51,056 nt of DNA. Source: JAAZAI01 sp050942875 (GTDB lineage Bacteria > Verrucomicrobiota > Kiritimatiellia > RFP12 > UBA3636). The position numbers and the translations under genes are program-made. The DNA lies in NCBI GenBank assembly GCA_050942875.1, contig JBMNOD010000018.1, positions 1 to 51,056 on the forward strand. The letters run 5' to 3'. Shown here piece after piece: positions 1 to 8,780 of the stretch (position 1 is its first letter; each line of letters begins with the position of its first letter). Under the pieces are notes generated by a model that worked only from the letters and a program-made list of their open reading frames with translations, ran no database searches and was not told where the DNA came from.

Positions 1-2
1 TT

Positions 3-422
3 CAAATTGCCGTGATCTGCACGCTCCTGTCCGCATCCGCCGCATTTGCAAGCCCTGCCGACGACTTGGCGCGGATTGCCGCGCTGTCGGCGGAGTTGAA
101 CACCAACGGCATTGCGGGGATGCTCGAACTTGCCACGGAAAACGGCTGGAAAGCTCCTTGGATGCCGTTCAAATGGCACGTCGAAAATAAAGAAAAAGAC
201 CCCGACAGAATAGAGGTTGCGAACGAGGGGCGGGCCTTACGGCGCCACTACGAACCCTGCGCCCAACATGGACGCGGCGTCCCCGCCGCGTGTCGGGGTG
301 CCCGCTCTGGATCCGCAAGGCTCCGTACTCGCCCCATATCTTGCGTCCGTCTGTGTTCCCCCAAAGGGGAAGCGGCTAGCGAGCCAGTTCGCGTTCGAGG
401 CGGTCGGCGGCGAAGGCGATGA
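3..422 (+). CDS. Exported protein, 5'-partial, tail probably degenerate
   Basis: The frame is already open at the window edge. It reads a hydrophobic stretch ending in a signal-peptidase-like ASAAFA|SPADD site, followed by about 45 ordinary residues (DDLARIAALSAEL). From about base 225 the composition changes to Arg/Cys-rich residues typical of non-coding GC-rich DNA, and the frame crosses a REP-like hairpin at 268-292. The true start lies upstream of the window. The gene may be truncated by repeat DNA, or its real stop may have been lost to a frameshift. No family is recognised. The last 47 bases overlap the convergent gene. Confidence 0.35.
   Translation, partial: QIAVICTLLSASAAFASPADDLARIAALSAELNTNGIAGMLELATENGWKAPWMPFKWHVENKEKDPDRIEVANEGRALRRHYEPCAQHGRGVPAACRGARSGSARLRTRPISCVRLCSPKGEAASEPVRVRGGRRRRR
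268..292. repeat. REP-like GC hairpin, copy 1
   Basis: A perfect 7-bp stem (ACGCGGC at 272-278, GCCGCGT at 285-291) encloses a 6-base loop. The same stem and loop recur at 5654-5673 and 5737-5756. A flanking string with GGCTCCG and ACTCGCCCC also recurs (about 311-334 and 5695-5717). Confidence 0.7.
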
Positions 423-822
423 AGGTTTCGCAGGGGCGTTCGGCGTAGTAGGCTTCGGTGCGGGGTTCGGAGACGGGGGAGTCGGGGCCTTCGCCGAGGC
501 CGAGGAGGTCGCGGCAGAGGAGCGAGCCGTGGGCGGCTTTGAACGCGGCGGCGAACGCCTGGATGCAGGCGTAGTGCGCATCCTTGACGTCCTTGCAGTC
601 GAGGCAGGCGTAGCCGCGTTTGATGCCGAGCACCATGAAGGAGGCGGAGAGCGCGCCGCAGACTTCGCGGAGCCGGGACATGCCGGCGCCGAAGGAGCAG
701 GCGAGGCGCATCGCTTCGTCCCGGGTCATGCCGCATTCCGCCGCAAACGGCACGAGAACGGATTGGGCGCAGTTCGCCCCGCTCCTGAAGAGTCGTCTTG
801 CTTCGTCTGATTTCATGCCCAT
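376..822 (-). CDS. C_GCAxxG_C_C family protein (putative redox-active)
   Basis: This 148-residue protein matches the C_GCAxxG_C_C family, small proteins with conserved cysteines thought to be redox-active or cofactor-binding. The key blocks are GANCAQSVL near residue 15, CSFGAGM near 43, CGALSA near 56 and CLDCKDV near 74. There is no signal peptide, so it is probably cytoplasmic. A shorter paralogue lies at 15644-15982. The stop codon TAG lies inside a GCTAG-type intergenic repeat (CTCGCTAGCCGC on the coding strand). The function of the family is not established. Confidence 0.82.
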   Translation of the reverse strand: MGMKSDEARRLFRSGANCAQSVLVPFAAECGMTRDEAMRLACSFGAGMSRLREVCGALSASFMVLGIKRGYACLDCKDVKDAHYACIQAFAAAFKAAHGSLLCRDLLGLGEGPDSPVSEPRTEAYYAERPCETFIAFAADRLERELAR

Positions 823-899
823 GGCTGGTTTCCTTTTGCGGGAGGCGATAATTTCCTTGCTTTTGGGGGCGGGGATGGGTTAGAGTGAACGCCGTCTTT

Positions 900-976
<77 letters not shown>

Positions 977-1080
977 TTTTTTTGGGGGCGAACCCTGTCA
1001 TCCGAAAGAAACGGAGCACGGATTTTCCAACCCGTGGCACGGACGGGAATGTCCATGCTCCTGTTCCGGCGCGCGGCGAC

Positions 1081-2025
1081 TTAGGTTGTCGTGCGCCCGG
1101 CTTCTTGCGCCGGGTCGCGGAGGCCGAGGTCGCTCGGGCTGGTGACGACGAGTTTGTGGCCCTTTTCGACGTCGGGGTCGGAGGTGTCGTACACGACGAA
1201 TTTGACGGAGGGGAAGCGCTTGGCGAGCGTGTCGCGGAAGAACGTCTTGACGGCGTAGACGTTGGCGGGGTCGTCGTCGGAGAAGCCGACGCTGACGGGC
1301 TTCTTGGCGCCGATGCGCTCGATGATGCGGAAGAGGTGGTCGAGGAAGTCGAGGATGGCGAACTGCTTGCGCGTCTCGGAGCGTTCGGGGTCGGGCACCT
1401 CCGCGTTTTTGACGAGGTCGATGAAGGCGGGGGAGGTGACGGCGTGGTAGCGGTTGAGGTCGAGGTAGTTGGCCAGCACTTCGGCGTCGTCGAGCGATTC
1501 GTTGCGTCCGATGCCTTCGTAGCAGACGAGGTAGCCGCGGAGGTTGTAGATCATCGTCGCGCGTTCGGACGGGGTGAGCACGCGTTCGATGAACATCTCG
1601 ACGCCTTTGCGCAGGGTGCCGGCCTTGTGGCCGCGCGCGGTGACGATCGCGAAGATGCGGCCTTCGACGAGGGTGCGGCGGAAGGTGTTGAAGCTCGGCG
1701 CGACTTTCTCGTTTCCGCTCAGGACGTGGTCGATCGCCTCGCGCGCGTCTTTGAGGAACTTGCTCTCGTCGTCATGCGCGAAGTCGCGGAATTCGACGAA
1801 CGCCTTCTCCCAGTTGCCTCCGGGTGGGCGGTAGTTCTTCGTGTCGTTGCGGATGACGGAGAAGAGCGAGGTGGAGACGAGGTGCGGCACCCATGCGCCG
1901 TTGCCGAGGCGGCGTTCGAGGTGGATGTGCGTGGGCATCCGCAGGATGTTGTCGTCCCAGTCGAAGATGTAGTACTTGAGATCGCGTTTGGCGATGTCGG
2001 GGTTGTACGGTTTTGGCTCGGTCAT
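1081..2025 (-). CDS. HAD-superfamily-like phosphatase domain protein
   Basis: A 314-residue soluble protein with HAD motifs in order: motif I DWDDN near residue 22 (paired aspartates), motif II IVTARGH near 120, and an acidic motif IV GFSDDDPA near 246. The long insert between motifs I and II could be a cap domain. The substrate is unknown. It is the last gene of a minus-strand run (outer-membrane-type protein, cupin, Gfo/Idh, SDR, this gene) with a 31-base gap from the SDR gene. The operon suggests sugar or sugar-phosphate metabolism, which is inference only. Confidence 0.7.
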   Translation of the reverse strand: MTEPKPYNPDIAKRDLKYYIFDWDDNILRMPTHIHLERRLGNGAWVPHLVSTSLFSVIRNDTKNYRPPGGNWEKAFVEFRDFAHDDESKFLKDAREAIDHVLSGNEKVAPSFNTFRRTLVEGRIFAIVTARGHKAGTLRKGVEMFIERVLTPSERATMIYNLRGYLVCYEGIGRNESLDDAEVLANYLDLNRYHAVTSPAFIDLVKNAEVPDPERSETRKQFAILDFLDHLFRIIERIGAKKPVSVGFSDDDPANVYAVKTFFRDTLAKRFPSVKFVVYDTSDPDVEKGHKLVVTSPSDLGLRDPAQEAGRTTT

Positions 2026-2056
2026 CTGAGGAAGCTTGGCGCAAGGCCCAGAGGCG

Positions 2057-2842
2057 TTAAAGCTGCTGGATGGTCATGCCGCCATCGACCATGATCACCT
2101 GGCCGGTGGAGTAGGGAAGGGCGCCCGAGGCCAGGGCGCCGACGGCTTTGCCGATGTCCTCGGGGAAGCCCCAGCGGCGAAGCGGGATGTCGCCGCTGGC
2201 GACAAGGGCGTCGTACTTGGACTTGACGCCGGCGGTCATGTCCGTGGCGATGACGCCCGGGCGGATTTCATAGACGTTGATGCCGTATTCCGCGAGGCGC
2301 GCGGCCCAAAGCTGCGTGGCCATCGAGACGCCGGCCTTGGAGAGGCAGTATTCGCCCCGGCTCGTGGAGACGACGGTGGCGGAGATGGACGAGACGTTGA
2401 TGATGCAGCCCGAGAAGGTGCTGTTGACGGCTGTCCGCTGCTCGACCATCCATCGCGCGACGGCCTGTGTGAGGAAGTACGGGCCGCGGAGGTTGGTGCC
2501 GAGGACTTCGTCGAAGCTCTCTTCGGTCGCTTCGAGGATGTCGTTGCGCTGGCGCGGGGCGATGCCGGCGTTGTTGACGAGCACGTGGAGGCGCTTGTAT
2601 GTCTTCCGCGTGAGATCGAGCAGCGCCGCGCGGTCGTCCGTGGAGGCGACGTCGCAGACGGCGTAGGTCACGTTTGCGCCGAGCTGCCGAAGTTTGTCGA
2701 GGGCCCTGGCGCAGTCGGCTTTGGGGCGCCGTCCGGCGATCATGAGGTCGAAGCCCTGTTGCGCGAGCGCGAGGGAGCATCCGAAGCCGATGCCGCGGGC
2801 GCCGCCGGTGACGAGTGCGATGCGTTTCCTTGCTTTTGCCAT
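2057..2842 (-). CDS. SDR family oxidoreductase (3-ketoacyl-ACP reductase-like)
   Basis: A 261-residue classical short-chain dehydrogenase. The cofactor motif TGGARGIG lies at residues 13-20, NNAG near 90, and the catalytic Ser plus YxxxK (SRGEYCLSKAG) near 160-170. The C-terminus IMVDGGMTI is typical of the FabG-like group. Annotation transfer would say 3-ketoacyl-ACP reductase. Its position 31 bases downstream of a Gfo/Idh/MocA oxidoreductase and a cupin suggests it acts on a sugar or polyol instead. Start ATG at 2842. Confidence 0.88.
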   Translation of the reverse strand: MAKARKRIALVTGGARGIGFGCSLALAQQGFDLMIAGRRPKADCARALDKLRQLGANVTYAVCDVASTDDRAALLDLTRKTYKRLHVLVNNAGIAPRQRNDILEATEESFDEVLGTNLRGPYFLTQAVARWMVEQRTAVNSTFSGCIINVSSISATVVSTSRGEYCLSKAGVSMATQLWAARLAEYGINVYEIRPGVIATDMTAGVKSKYDALVASGDIPLRRWGFPEDIGKAVGALASGALPYSTGQVIMVDGGMTIQQL

Positions 2843-2873
2843 GTCTTGTGTCTCCCAATGTCGGTTGCGTTGT

Positions 2874-4022
2874 TCAGGCGTCGAGCGCGGGCAGGTCGAG
2901 CCAGCGCTTTTCGTCGTTGGACTTCAGGCCATACTCGGCGAGTTGGACGCCTTTGGCGCCTTCGAGGAGCGTCCAGCGGAACGGCTCGTCGAGCGCGACG
3001 TGGCGCAGGAAGAGCTCCCACTGGATCTTGAAGGCGTTGTCGTAGGCGCCGGCCTGGTCGGGCATCTTGAGCCAGGTGTCGTAGAAGTTGGTGGTTTGCG
3101 GGATGTCGGGGTTCCAGACGGCTCGCGGGGTGGCTCCGTAGGGCTGCAGATAGACGTCGCGCAGCGTGGCGACGGCGGAGCCCGCCGTGCCGTCGACTTG
3201 CACGCTGAGCAGGTCGTCGCGGCGCACGCGCGTGCACCACGAGGAGTTGAAATGCACGATCGTGCCGTCCACCAGGCGGAAAGTGGAATAGGCGGCGTCG
3301 TCCGCCGTGCAGGCGAACGGCTTGCCGTCTTCGTCGATGCGCTGTTTCACGTGCGTGGCGGTGGTGCAGGAGACGGACTGGATGGGGCCGAAGAGGTTGT
3401 CGATGAGGTAGCGCCAGTGGCAGAGCATGTCCACGACCATGCCGCCGCCTTCCTCCTTGCGGTAGTTCCACGACGGGCGCTGGGCGGGGACGGTGTCGCC
3501 CTCGAAGACCCAGTAGCCGAACTCGCCCTTGACGGAGAGGATGTCGCCGAAGAATCCGCGGTCGATGAGCGTCTTGAGCTTGACGAAGCCCGGGAGCCAG
3601 AGCTTGTCCTGCACGACGCCGTTTTTGAGGCCGGCCGCCTTGGCGAGCCGGTAGAGCTCGAGCGCGGCTTCGGTGGTGACGGCCGTGGGCTTCTCGCAGT
3701 AGACGTGCTTGCCGGCGGCGATGGCCTTCTTCACGGCGTCGGCCCGGAACGTGGTGCCCTGCGCGTCGAAGTAGACGGGATATGCGGGATCGGCGAGCGC
3801 GGCGTCGAGGTCGGTCGTCCATTTTTCGATGCCCGAGCGCTTGGCAAGCGCGTCGAGCTTGACGGCGTTGCGCCCGACGAGGATGGGATCCGGCATGATG
3901 GACTCGGTCGAGGAGACGCGGATGCCGCCTTGGTCGCGGATGGGGATGATCGAGCGAAGCAGGTGCTGGTTGGTGCCCATCCGGCCTGTGACGCCGTTCA
4001 TGATGATGCCGATGGTTTTCAT
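2874..4022 (-). CDS. Gfo/Idh/MocA family oxidoreductase
   Basis: A 382-residue NAD(P)-dependent sugar-type dehydrogenase. The Rossmann N-terminus reads GIIMNGVTGRMG, the family motif EKP lies in VYCEKPTAV (about residue 105), and the C-terminal domain contains the GGGMVVDMLCHWRYLID segment with the family's usual catalytic histidine. It probably oxidises a sugar, inositol or sugar acid. The upstream cupin ends 15 bases before the start and the SDR gene follows after 31 bases, so the three are very likely co-transcribed. Confidence 0.88.
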   Translation of the reverse strand: MKTIGIIMNGVTGRMGTNQHLLRSIIPIRDQGGIRVSSTESIMPDPILVGRNAVKLDALAKRSGIEKWTTDLDAALADPAYPVYFDAQGTTFRADAVKKAIAAGKHVYCEKPTAVTTEAALELYRLAKAAGLKNGVVQDKLWLPGFVKLKTLIDRGFFGDILSVKGEFGYWVFEGDTVPAQRPSWNYRKEEGGGMVVDMLCHWRYLIDNLFGPIQSVSCTTATHVKQRIDEDGKPFACTADDAAYSTFRLVDGTIVHFNSSWCTRVRRDDLLSVQVDGTAGSAVATLRDVYLQPYGATPRAVWNPDIPQTTNFYDTWLKMPDQAGAYDNAFKIQWELFLRHVALDEPFRWTLLEGAKGVQLAEYGLKSNDEKRWLDLPALDA

Positions 4023-4037
4023 TTCGTAAGCCCTTGT

Positions 4038-4475
4038 TTAGTTTATGTGCTGCGGGCGTGCGCCCTGTGGAAGTGGGGGGGCTTCGACGCCGGCCTTGGG
4101 GAGCGTGCCGTCGAGCTCCTGGCGCCAGTGCGCCACATCGCCGGCGGGGCCGTAGATGTAGAGGAAGCGGGCGTAGGTCCTGCCGATGTTGGTGATCTGG
4201 TGGAAGACGGTGGGCGGGATGTAGACCGCCTGGCCTTGCGTCAGCGTCTGCCGCTCCTCGCCGAGGCAGACCTCGACTTCGCCGTCGAGGACGAAGTAGA
4301 GCTCTTCCTGCTCCTGGTTGTGCCAGGGGGTCTGGCCGCCGTCGGGATCGAGCGTGATGAGGCCGCATGCGAAGTTGGTCGGCTGGATGGCCGAGGCGCC
4401 GCCGGCGATCTGCTGGGTGAGGCGGCCTGCCGGATACCGGCTGCCGGGCGTGCGAAGCAGGTCTGAGATGGTCAT
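4038..4475 (-). CDS. Cupin domain protein
   Basis: A 145-residue single-cupin protein. Motif 1 reads TPWHNQEQEELYFVLDGEVEV (residues about 50-70) and motif 2 lies around VYIPPTVFHQITN, giving the His/Glu metal site of small cupins. It may be a sugar isomerase, an epimerase or a sensor. It is encoded 18 bases after the outer-membrane-type protein gene and just before the Gfo/Idh oxidoreductase. Confidence 0.85.
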   Translation of the reverse strand: MTISDLLRTPGSRYPAGRLTQQIAGGASAIQPTNFACGLITLDPDGGQTPWHNQEQEELYFVLDGEVEVCLGEERQTLTQGQAVYIPPTVFHQITNIGRTYARFLYIYGPAGDVAHWRQELDGTLPKAGVEAPPLPQGARPQHIN

Positions 4476-4493
4476 GTGATGTATCCTCCGCGA

Positions 4494-5279
4494 TTACAGC
4501 TCGAAGGAGTAGGAGATGCCGTAAACCGTGTTTTCGACATCGTGCTCTTCGTCGGTGTAGATCTTGTCGCTGATCTGGCCCCAGTACGCGGCGTAGATCG
4601 AGAAGTCGAACGCGCTGATCGTGGCCATGACGTTGTAGGCGGTCCAGGCGTCAATGGATTCGCCTTCGCCGTAGTTGTAGTAGAGCTGGCCGTAGAGGGC
4701 GACGGAGACGTCGTCGGTGATGTCGAAGCCGATTTCGGCGAACGGGATGATGTGGAGGTCGTTGTCGCAGTCGCCGGTGAGCATGTATTCGAGTTCGAGG
4801 CCGAGCGTCAGGACGCCGACGGTCTGCGAAAGCGAACCGAAGAGGAGCTCTTCGCCGTTCCAGCCTGCCATGTTGGGATACTGCCAGGTGACGAGGGAGA
4901 GGCTTGCGGCGGTGCCGGTGTCGTTTTTGAAGGTGGTGCCGATGCTCAGGTCGACTTCATTGAAGCAATGCTTCTGGGTCTGATCTTCGCTGATGCGGTC
5001 GGTCGCGTAGTTCGCCCAGGCGCTGAATTCGAGGGGGATTTTGCCGAAGGCGTCGAACCCGAACCCGAACCAGGGCTGGATGGCCAGGGCGTCGCTGAGG
5101 ACTTCGCCGCTGTCGCAGATGTAGCCGCTGGAGACGTCGATCGAGCCCGAGGCCCAGAGCGAGCTTGCTTCGCTCATTTCCGGCGTGGCTTCCGCTTCGG
5201 CGGCGGGATCGGCTTCCTGGGCCAGGGCGGTTGAGAGGGCCATGAGGGTGGCGAGACCAACGATTTTGAATGCTTTCAT
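4494..5279 (-). CDS. Probable outer-membrane beta-barrel protein
   Basis: The start is placed at ATG 5279 (MKAFKIVGLATLMALSTALA), which gives a clean signal peptide, 261 residues, and a preceding AAAGG sequence. A longer in-frame reading to 5390 is non-signal-like. The mature part alternates hydrophobic and polar residues with many aromatic and Asp/Asn residues (GSIDVSSGY, SLSLVTWQYPN, FSIYAAYWGQ) and ends in YSFEL, a C-terminal aromatic pattern common in outer-membrane barrels. It is probably first gene of the operon with cupin, Gfo/Idh, SDR and HAD genes, so a solute-uptake role is possible. No named family was recognised. Confidence 0.65.
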   Translation of the reverse strand: MKAFKIVGLATLMALSTALAQEADPAAEAEATPEMSEASSLWASGSIDVSSGYICDSGEVLSDALAIQPWFGFGFDAFGKIPLEFSAWANYATDRISEDQTQKHCFNEVDLSIGTTFKNDTGTAASLSLVTWQYPNMAGWNGEELLFGSLSQTVGVLTLGLELEYMLTGDCDNDLHIIPFAEIGFDITDDVSVALYGQLYYNYGEGESIDAWTAYNVMATISAFDFSIYAAYWGQISDKIYTDEEHDVENTVYGISYSFEL

Positions 5280-5395
5280 GTGTTTGTGCGCCTTTTGCTT
5301 GGATTGTCCTTTGCTTGAAAACCGATACGGCGTCGATCGACTGCGTGATTGATTTGTTAGTTTAAAGTCGTGGGGCGGAAAAGTCAACATTGCCG

Positions 5396-5437
5396 AATCG
5401 GTTGGTCGTCGGGGGTGACCCCGGCGACCAACCGATT
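5396..5437. repeat. Interspersed palindrome, short form (copy 1 of 3)
   Basis: The 19-base arms 5396-5414 and 5419-5437 are complementary except for one position (AATCGGTTGGTCG / CGACCAACCGATT at the outer ends) around a 4-base loop. GAGTCGCTAGT follows immediately, exactly as after the 76-bp related copies at 14878-14953 and 42807-42882. Confidence 0.75.
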
Positions 5438-5649
5438 GAGTCGCTAGTCGCTAAGTCCAAAGTCCAAGGTCTGCCGGAGGGCGGCTTTGTCGCAGAGAAG
5501 CGGCTAGGGGCTAGGGGCTAGCGGCTAGGAAGTCCAAAGTCCAAGGTCCAAAGTCGGCTTTGTCGCAAAACTTTGTCGAAGAGAAGCGGCTAGGGGGTAG
5601 ATCAGTCGGATCAGTCCGATCAGACCGATCATTGATTTCGCGCAGCGCA

Positions 5650-5674
5650 GTGGACGCGGCGTCCCCGCCGCGTG
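5650..5674. repeat. REP-like GC hairpin, copy 2
   Basis: Same 7-bp stem and 6-base loop as copy 1 (stem 5654-5660 with 5667-5673). Confidence 0.7.
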
Positions 5675-5732
5675 GCAGGGTCTCCACCCTGGGATCGCGA
5701 GGCTCCGCACTCGCCCCGCCTCTGCGCCCAAT

Positions 5733-5757
5733 GTGGACGCGGCGTCCCCGCCGCGTG
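5733..5757. repeat. REP-like GC hairpin, copy 3
   Basis: Same stem (5737-5743 with 5750-5756) and loop as copies 1 and 2. It lies 83 bases after copy 2 in the same orientation. Confidence 0.7.
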
Positions 5758-6108
5758 TAGCCGCCCACGGGTTGGAAAACCCGTGCCCCTTTACCCATTG
5801 CCCGCGGAGACTGCGGCCCCCAGCGGCACGGCTCACGATGGGCGAACCCGGGGCCGATGCGCTGGAGACCGCGGTCTCCGCGGTTGTTCGCCCTTCGGCG
5901 TTCACGTGCCCGTGCAAAGGCACGAAAACCCCAATCCTGCAAATCCTGTAATCCTGTCTTGAAAAATCGAAACACAGACAGAGCCTCTGAATGCCGATTA
6001 CGTTTATCTGCTCGACAATGCGGATGGGTTTTTGCGATACTGCAATTGAATTGAAAGGAACAGGTGAGGTCATTCTCTCGATGAAAGAGGACGGGGAAGT
6101 CGAGGTTT

Positions 6109-6726
6109 GTGAAAACGGGCGAAGAAATTTACATGAACGATCCAGCTTCAGCCATGCAGGCGTTTGCCGAGAGCACGAAGGCGGGGATTCATCGAATCCT
6201 CAACTCGAATTTCCGTGATTTCAAGTCGCTTTCGCCTTCGCTGTTTCCCGAGGACGAATTCGACGACAACGAAGCCAGGGAACTGTGCGCCTTGTGCGAA
6301 AGCATTGTCGCGAACGGTTACGAAGTGTTTGGCACCCTTGCGAAGACCGAGAAGGGAAGGGTTTTGCTGGACACGGCGGCTGGCTATGGGCATTTTGTCG
6401 AGGGGGCCATCGGGAGCGCCTATCTTGGGGTGTTCATCGCCGCAGAGCTCAACATGGAGCCCTTTGCCAGCGCCACGTTTGCAACGTCCATGTACAGGGG
6501 CGAGTGTTTTCATGACGCCGATTCCGGCACGCAGCAATTGGCCGTGATGCTGATCCATGCGGCGCGCATCCTTCGCGGTGTGGATCAGGAGGCGGAACGC
6601 TGCCGGATTGTTTGTCTTGAATTATGCTGTTTCGAAGGCGTTGACAAGATGATCGAGGCGGTCGGCGACCCGAATTTGAAATCCTGGCTGAAAAGCGCAA
6701 AGGAAGATGTGAAATTTGGCAAATGA
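6109..6726 (+). CDS. Hypothetical soluble protein
   Basis: 205 residues from GTG 6109, or 197 from ATG 6133 (MNDPASAMQ). Neither start has a strong ribosome-binding site, although GAAGAA precedes 6133. The protein is acidic and mostly helical by composition, with seven cysteines (two in LELCCFEG) and no signal peptide or membrane segment. GC content is lower than in neighbouring genes, which hints at recent acquisition. No family was recognised. Confidence 0.6.
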   Translation: MKTGEEIYMNDPASAMQAFAESTKAGIHRILNSNFRDFKSLSPSLFPEDEFDDNEARELCALCESIVANGYEVFGTLAKTEKGRVLLDTAAGYGHFVEGAIGSAYLGVFIAAELNMEPFASATFATSMYRGECFHDADSGTQQLAVMLIHAARILRGVDQEAERCRIVCLELCCFEGVDKMIEAVGDPNLKSWLKSAKEDVKFGK

Positions 6727-6812
6727 TAATGAAGATCAGTTTGCCGTTAGTTTTTGGGTGATCTGCTGGAAGAAGTTTGCCCCCCCCAAACATTCAAGGA
6801 AGCCTGATTTTT

Positions 6813-8780
6813 TCACCAACCCCCGCCACCGCCGCCGCCGCCGCCGCCGCCGGAAAACCCGCCGCCGCCCGAGAATCCGCCGCCACCGCCGCCGGATGAC
6901 GAGCCGGGGGGCGTGGAGGCGGAGGAGATGGCCGAGGAGATCGAGCGGCCGAGGCCGGACGCAAAGCCGTCGCCCGGTGCGCCGGGGCGTCCGCTCGTGA
7001 AGCGGTCGCCGACGTACCACGACGGGCTGTACCCCTGGCCGCCTTCCGAGACGGGGAGGGAGGCCTTCGCCAGGACGTCCTCGAATTTTTTCGCCCAGGC
7101 GTTTTCGACGTTCAACGCGATGGCGTAGGGAAGGAACTTCTCGAACGTTTCCGGGGTGCGCTCGGGGCTGTGGAGCCATTCCAATCGATCCTTCTCCGCA
7201 ACGGAAAGGTACAGCTTCAGCCCGTCGATTTTGTCCATCAGCGCACGCCCCTTGTGCGTGTAGGCTCCCATGATGCCGATGAAAACGATGTTGACGAGAA
7301 TCACGCCGACAATGGACGCCAGGGTCAAGGGGGACACGGCCTTTGCCACGGCGTGGATGAGACAGGCCTCCGCGAAGAAGAATGGCGGTGCTACCACCAT
7401 CGAAGACAACAGCCCCAAAATTTGCCTCCACAACGACCCGCCGTTGCTGAACAGCGCCCTGAACCCGTCCACAATTTTTTTGGCGAGAAGGAAGCAGGCA
7501 AACGACCACACCCCCAGCAACAGCGTCATCGAGAACGCTTCGTCGAAATCGTCCGCAAGCAGCAACATGCCGATCAGCAGCACGGCGGAGATGGCGACGC
7601 CTATCAAAATGGCGGTGGCGTTGTTTGAAAAATACTTGTCGCCAAACTGCTTTTCCATCGCGTCTTTCAGCTTTTTCGACGTTCTTTCGAAGACCTCGTG
7701 CCGTGTGGACGTCATGGCAACCGATTGGCGCGCGCCGCCACGGAAGAGCGTGTTGGCCAGGTCGCGCTCCCATCCGGAAAGCACATCGAGATTCGCGGCT
7801 TCGAGCATGTACGAATCGTCGTGAAGCTCCTTGATCTTGATTGCGCCGCGCACGGCAAAGTCCACCAGCGTCGCGGCGAGCGCCCGGTGGTCCGTGCCCA
7901 TTTTCGCAAGGTGCCGGGCCGCCGCGGGGGAGACCCCTTCCGGCGCTTTGTAGAGCGGGATGACGATGCCGCGCCTGGGGTCGCGCCCCACGGCCAGCCA
8001 CGCCGCCAGGTAGTAGGCGAGCAGCCCGAGCGCGCCGGCCGCGCCCAAGGCGGTCGCCTTGTTGTCGCGGAGCAGGCGGAGGGCTTTCTCGGCTGGCGTG
8101 GGCGGCGCCACCACCCCCTTGCGCCAGCCGACGACGATGGTCAGCCCTTGCCTCACGTCCAGCGGCGCGGTCGTGCTGAAAACCACGCGCCCCGGCTCGT
8201 CGGTGTTGACGGCGTACTCCTTCCCTTCGGCGCCAAACGCGCCCGTGTACGCCGTGACGAGCGTCGCGTCGGCGCCGCCCGGCAATTCGACGGTCGCCGT
8301 CGCGCGATCGATGGGCAGCGACCAGCCGTTGCCCGTGACGTTCCAGTACAATTCGTCGTGGTCGTCGAAGAAGCCAAGCTGCCGGTCCGTCTTGTATTTG
8401 ATCGTGTAGCGGTAGTCGCGCCCAGGCGCGAGCATCACGTCCGCGCTTCCCGCGTAGACGGAGACGCCGTTCGCCGCCCGCTTCGCATGCCAGGGCTCGG
8501 GCGCGCCGTCTCGGAGCAGTTCCTGGACGGCGAAGCCCACGCGCACTTTGTTGCCGTGCCGGTCCTTGTAGTCCGTCGGGAAGTCGCGGCGCAGTCCGCG
8601 CTTGATTTGGTCGCCCTCGGCGCGCACCACGATGTCTTCCACCACGGCGAGCGTGCCGTCTGGGTTGATTTCGATGGTGGCGTCGAACGACTTGACGCGT
8701 TCGGCCGCGAAGGCGGCCGGACACGCAAGCGCGAGCGCAAATGCGGTCGCCGCGAGACGTCTGGCAACGCGGCGCATCAC
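6813..8780 (-). CDS. DUF2207 family membrane protein with Gly-rich tail
   Basis: 655 residues. A signal peptide (ending PAAFA|AERV) precedes an extracytoplasmic DUF2207 domain to about residue 230, with DGTLAVVEDIVV and GLRRDFPT. A membrane segment lies near 240-260 and a cytoplasmic part follows with further hydrophobic segments near 395-480. The tail is about 30 residues of almost pure Gly/Ser (GGGGFSGGGG) ending in Trp. The GTG/ATG region overlaps the end of the lemA-like gene by 4 bases. LemA and DUF2207/TPM proteins commonly occur together; their joint role in the envelope is not well defined. Confidence 0.88.
   Translation of the reverse strand: MMRRVARRLAATAFALALACPAAFAAERVKSFDATIEINPDGTLAVVEDIVVRAEGDQIKRGLRRDFPTDYKDRHGNKVRVGFAVQELLRDGAPEPWHAKRAANGVSVYAGSADVMLAPGRDYRYTIKYKTDRQLGFFDDHDELYWNVTGNGWSLPIDRATATVELPGGADATLVTAYTGAFGAEGKEYAVNTDEPGRVVFSTTAPLDVRQGLTIVVGWRKGVVAPPTPAEKALRLLRDNKATALGAAGALGLLAYYLAAWLAVGRDPRRGIVIPLYKAPEGVSPAAARHLAKMGTDHRALAATLVDFAVRGAIKIKELHDDSYMLEAANLDVLSGWERDLANTLFRGGARQSVAMTSTRHEVFERTSKKLKDAMEKQFGDKYFSNNATAILIGVAISAVLLIGMLLLADDFDEAFSMTLLLGVWSFACFLLAKKIVDGFRALFSNGGSLWRQILGLLSSMVVAPPFFFAEACLIHAVAKAVSPLTLASIVGVILVNIVFIGIMGAYTHKGRALMDKIDGLKLYLSVAEKDRLEWLHSPERTPETFEKFLPYAIALNVENAWAKKFEDVLAKASLPVSEGGQGYSPSWYVGDRFTSGRPGAPGDGFASGLGRSISSAISSASTPPGSSSGGGGGGFSGGGGFSGGGGGGGGGGGW

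Larger units (their letters stand above)
5280..6108. other. Repeat-filled intergenic spacer
   Basis: No convincing gene is visible in 829 bases between divergent genes. In order it holds: a 42-bp palindrome (5396-5437); GTCGCTAG units; tandem AAGTCCA units (5451-5475 and 5529-5555); GGCTAG units (5500-5527); TTTGTCGCA units; two REP-like hairpins (5654-5673, 5737-5756); a perfect 8-bp hairpin CACGGGTT/AACCCGTG at 5766-5785; a perfect GAGACCGCGGTCTC palindrome near 5853-5866; and tandem AATCCTG units near 5932-5956. Short open frames here are repeat-derived. Confidence 0.7.

Noticed and set aside
356..371. Terminator hairpin TTCCCC/GGGGAA after the first C_GCAxxG_C_C gene
   Set aside because: The stem is short and has no T-run in the relevant direction; it borders the GCTAG repeat and is better explained as repeat DNA.
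5511..6073. Open frames on both strands in the 5.5-6.1 kb spacer
   Set aside because: They are built from the GGCTAG, AAGTCCA and REP-like repeats, have no conserved protein features and overlap one another.
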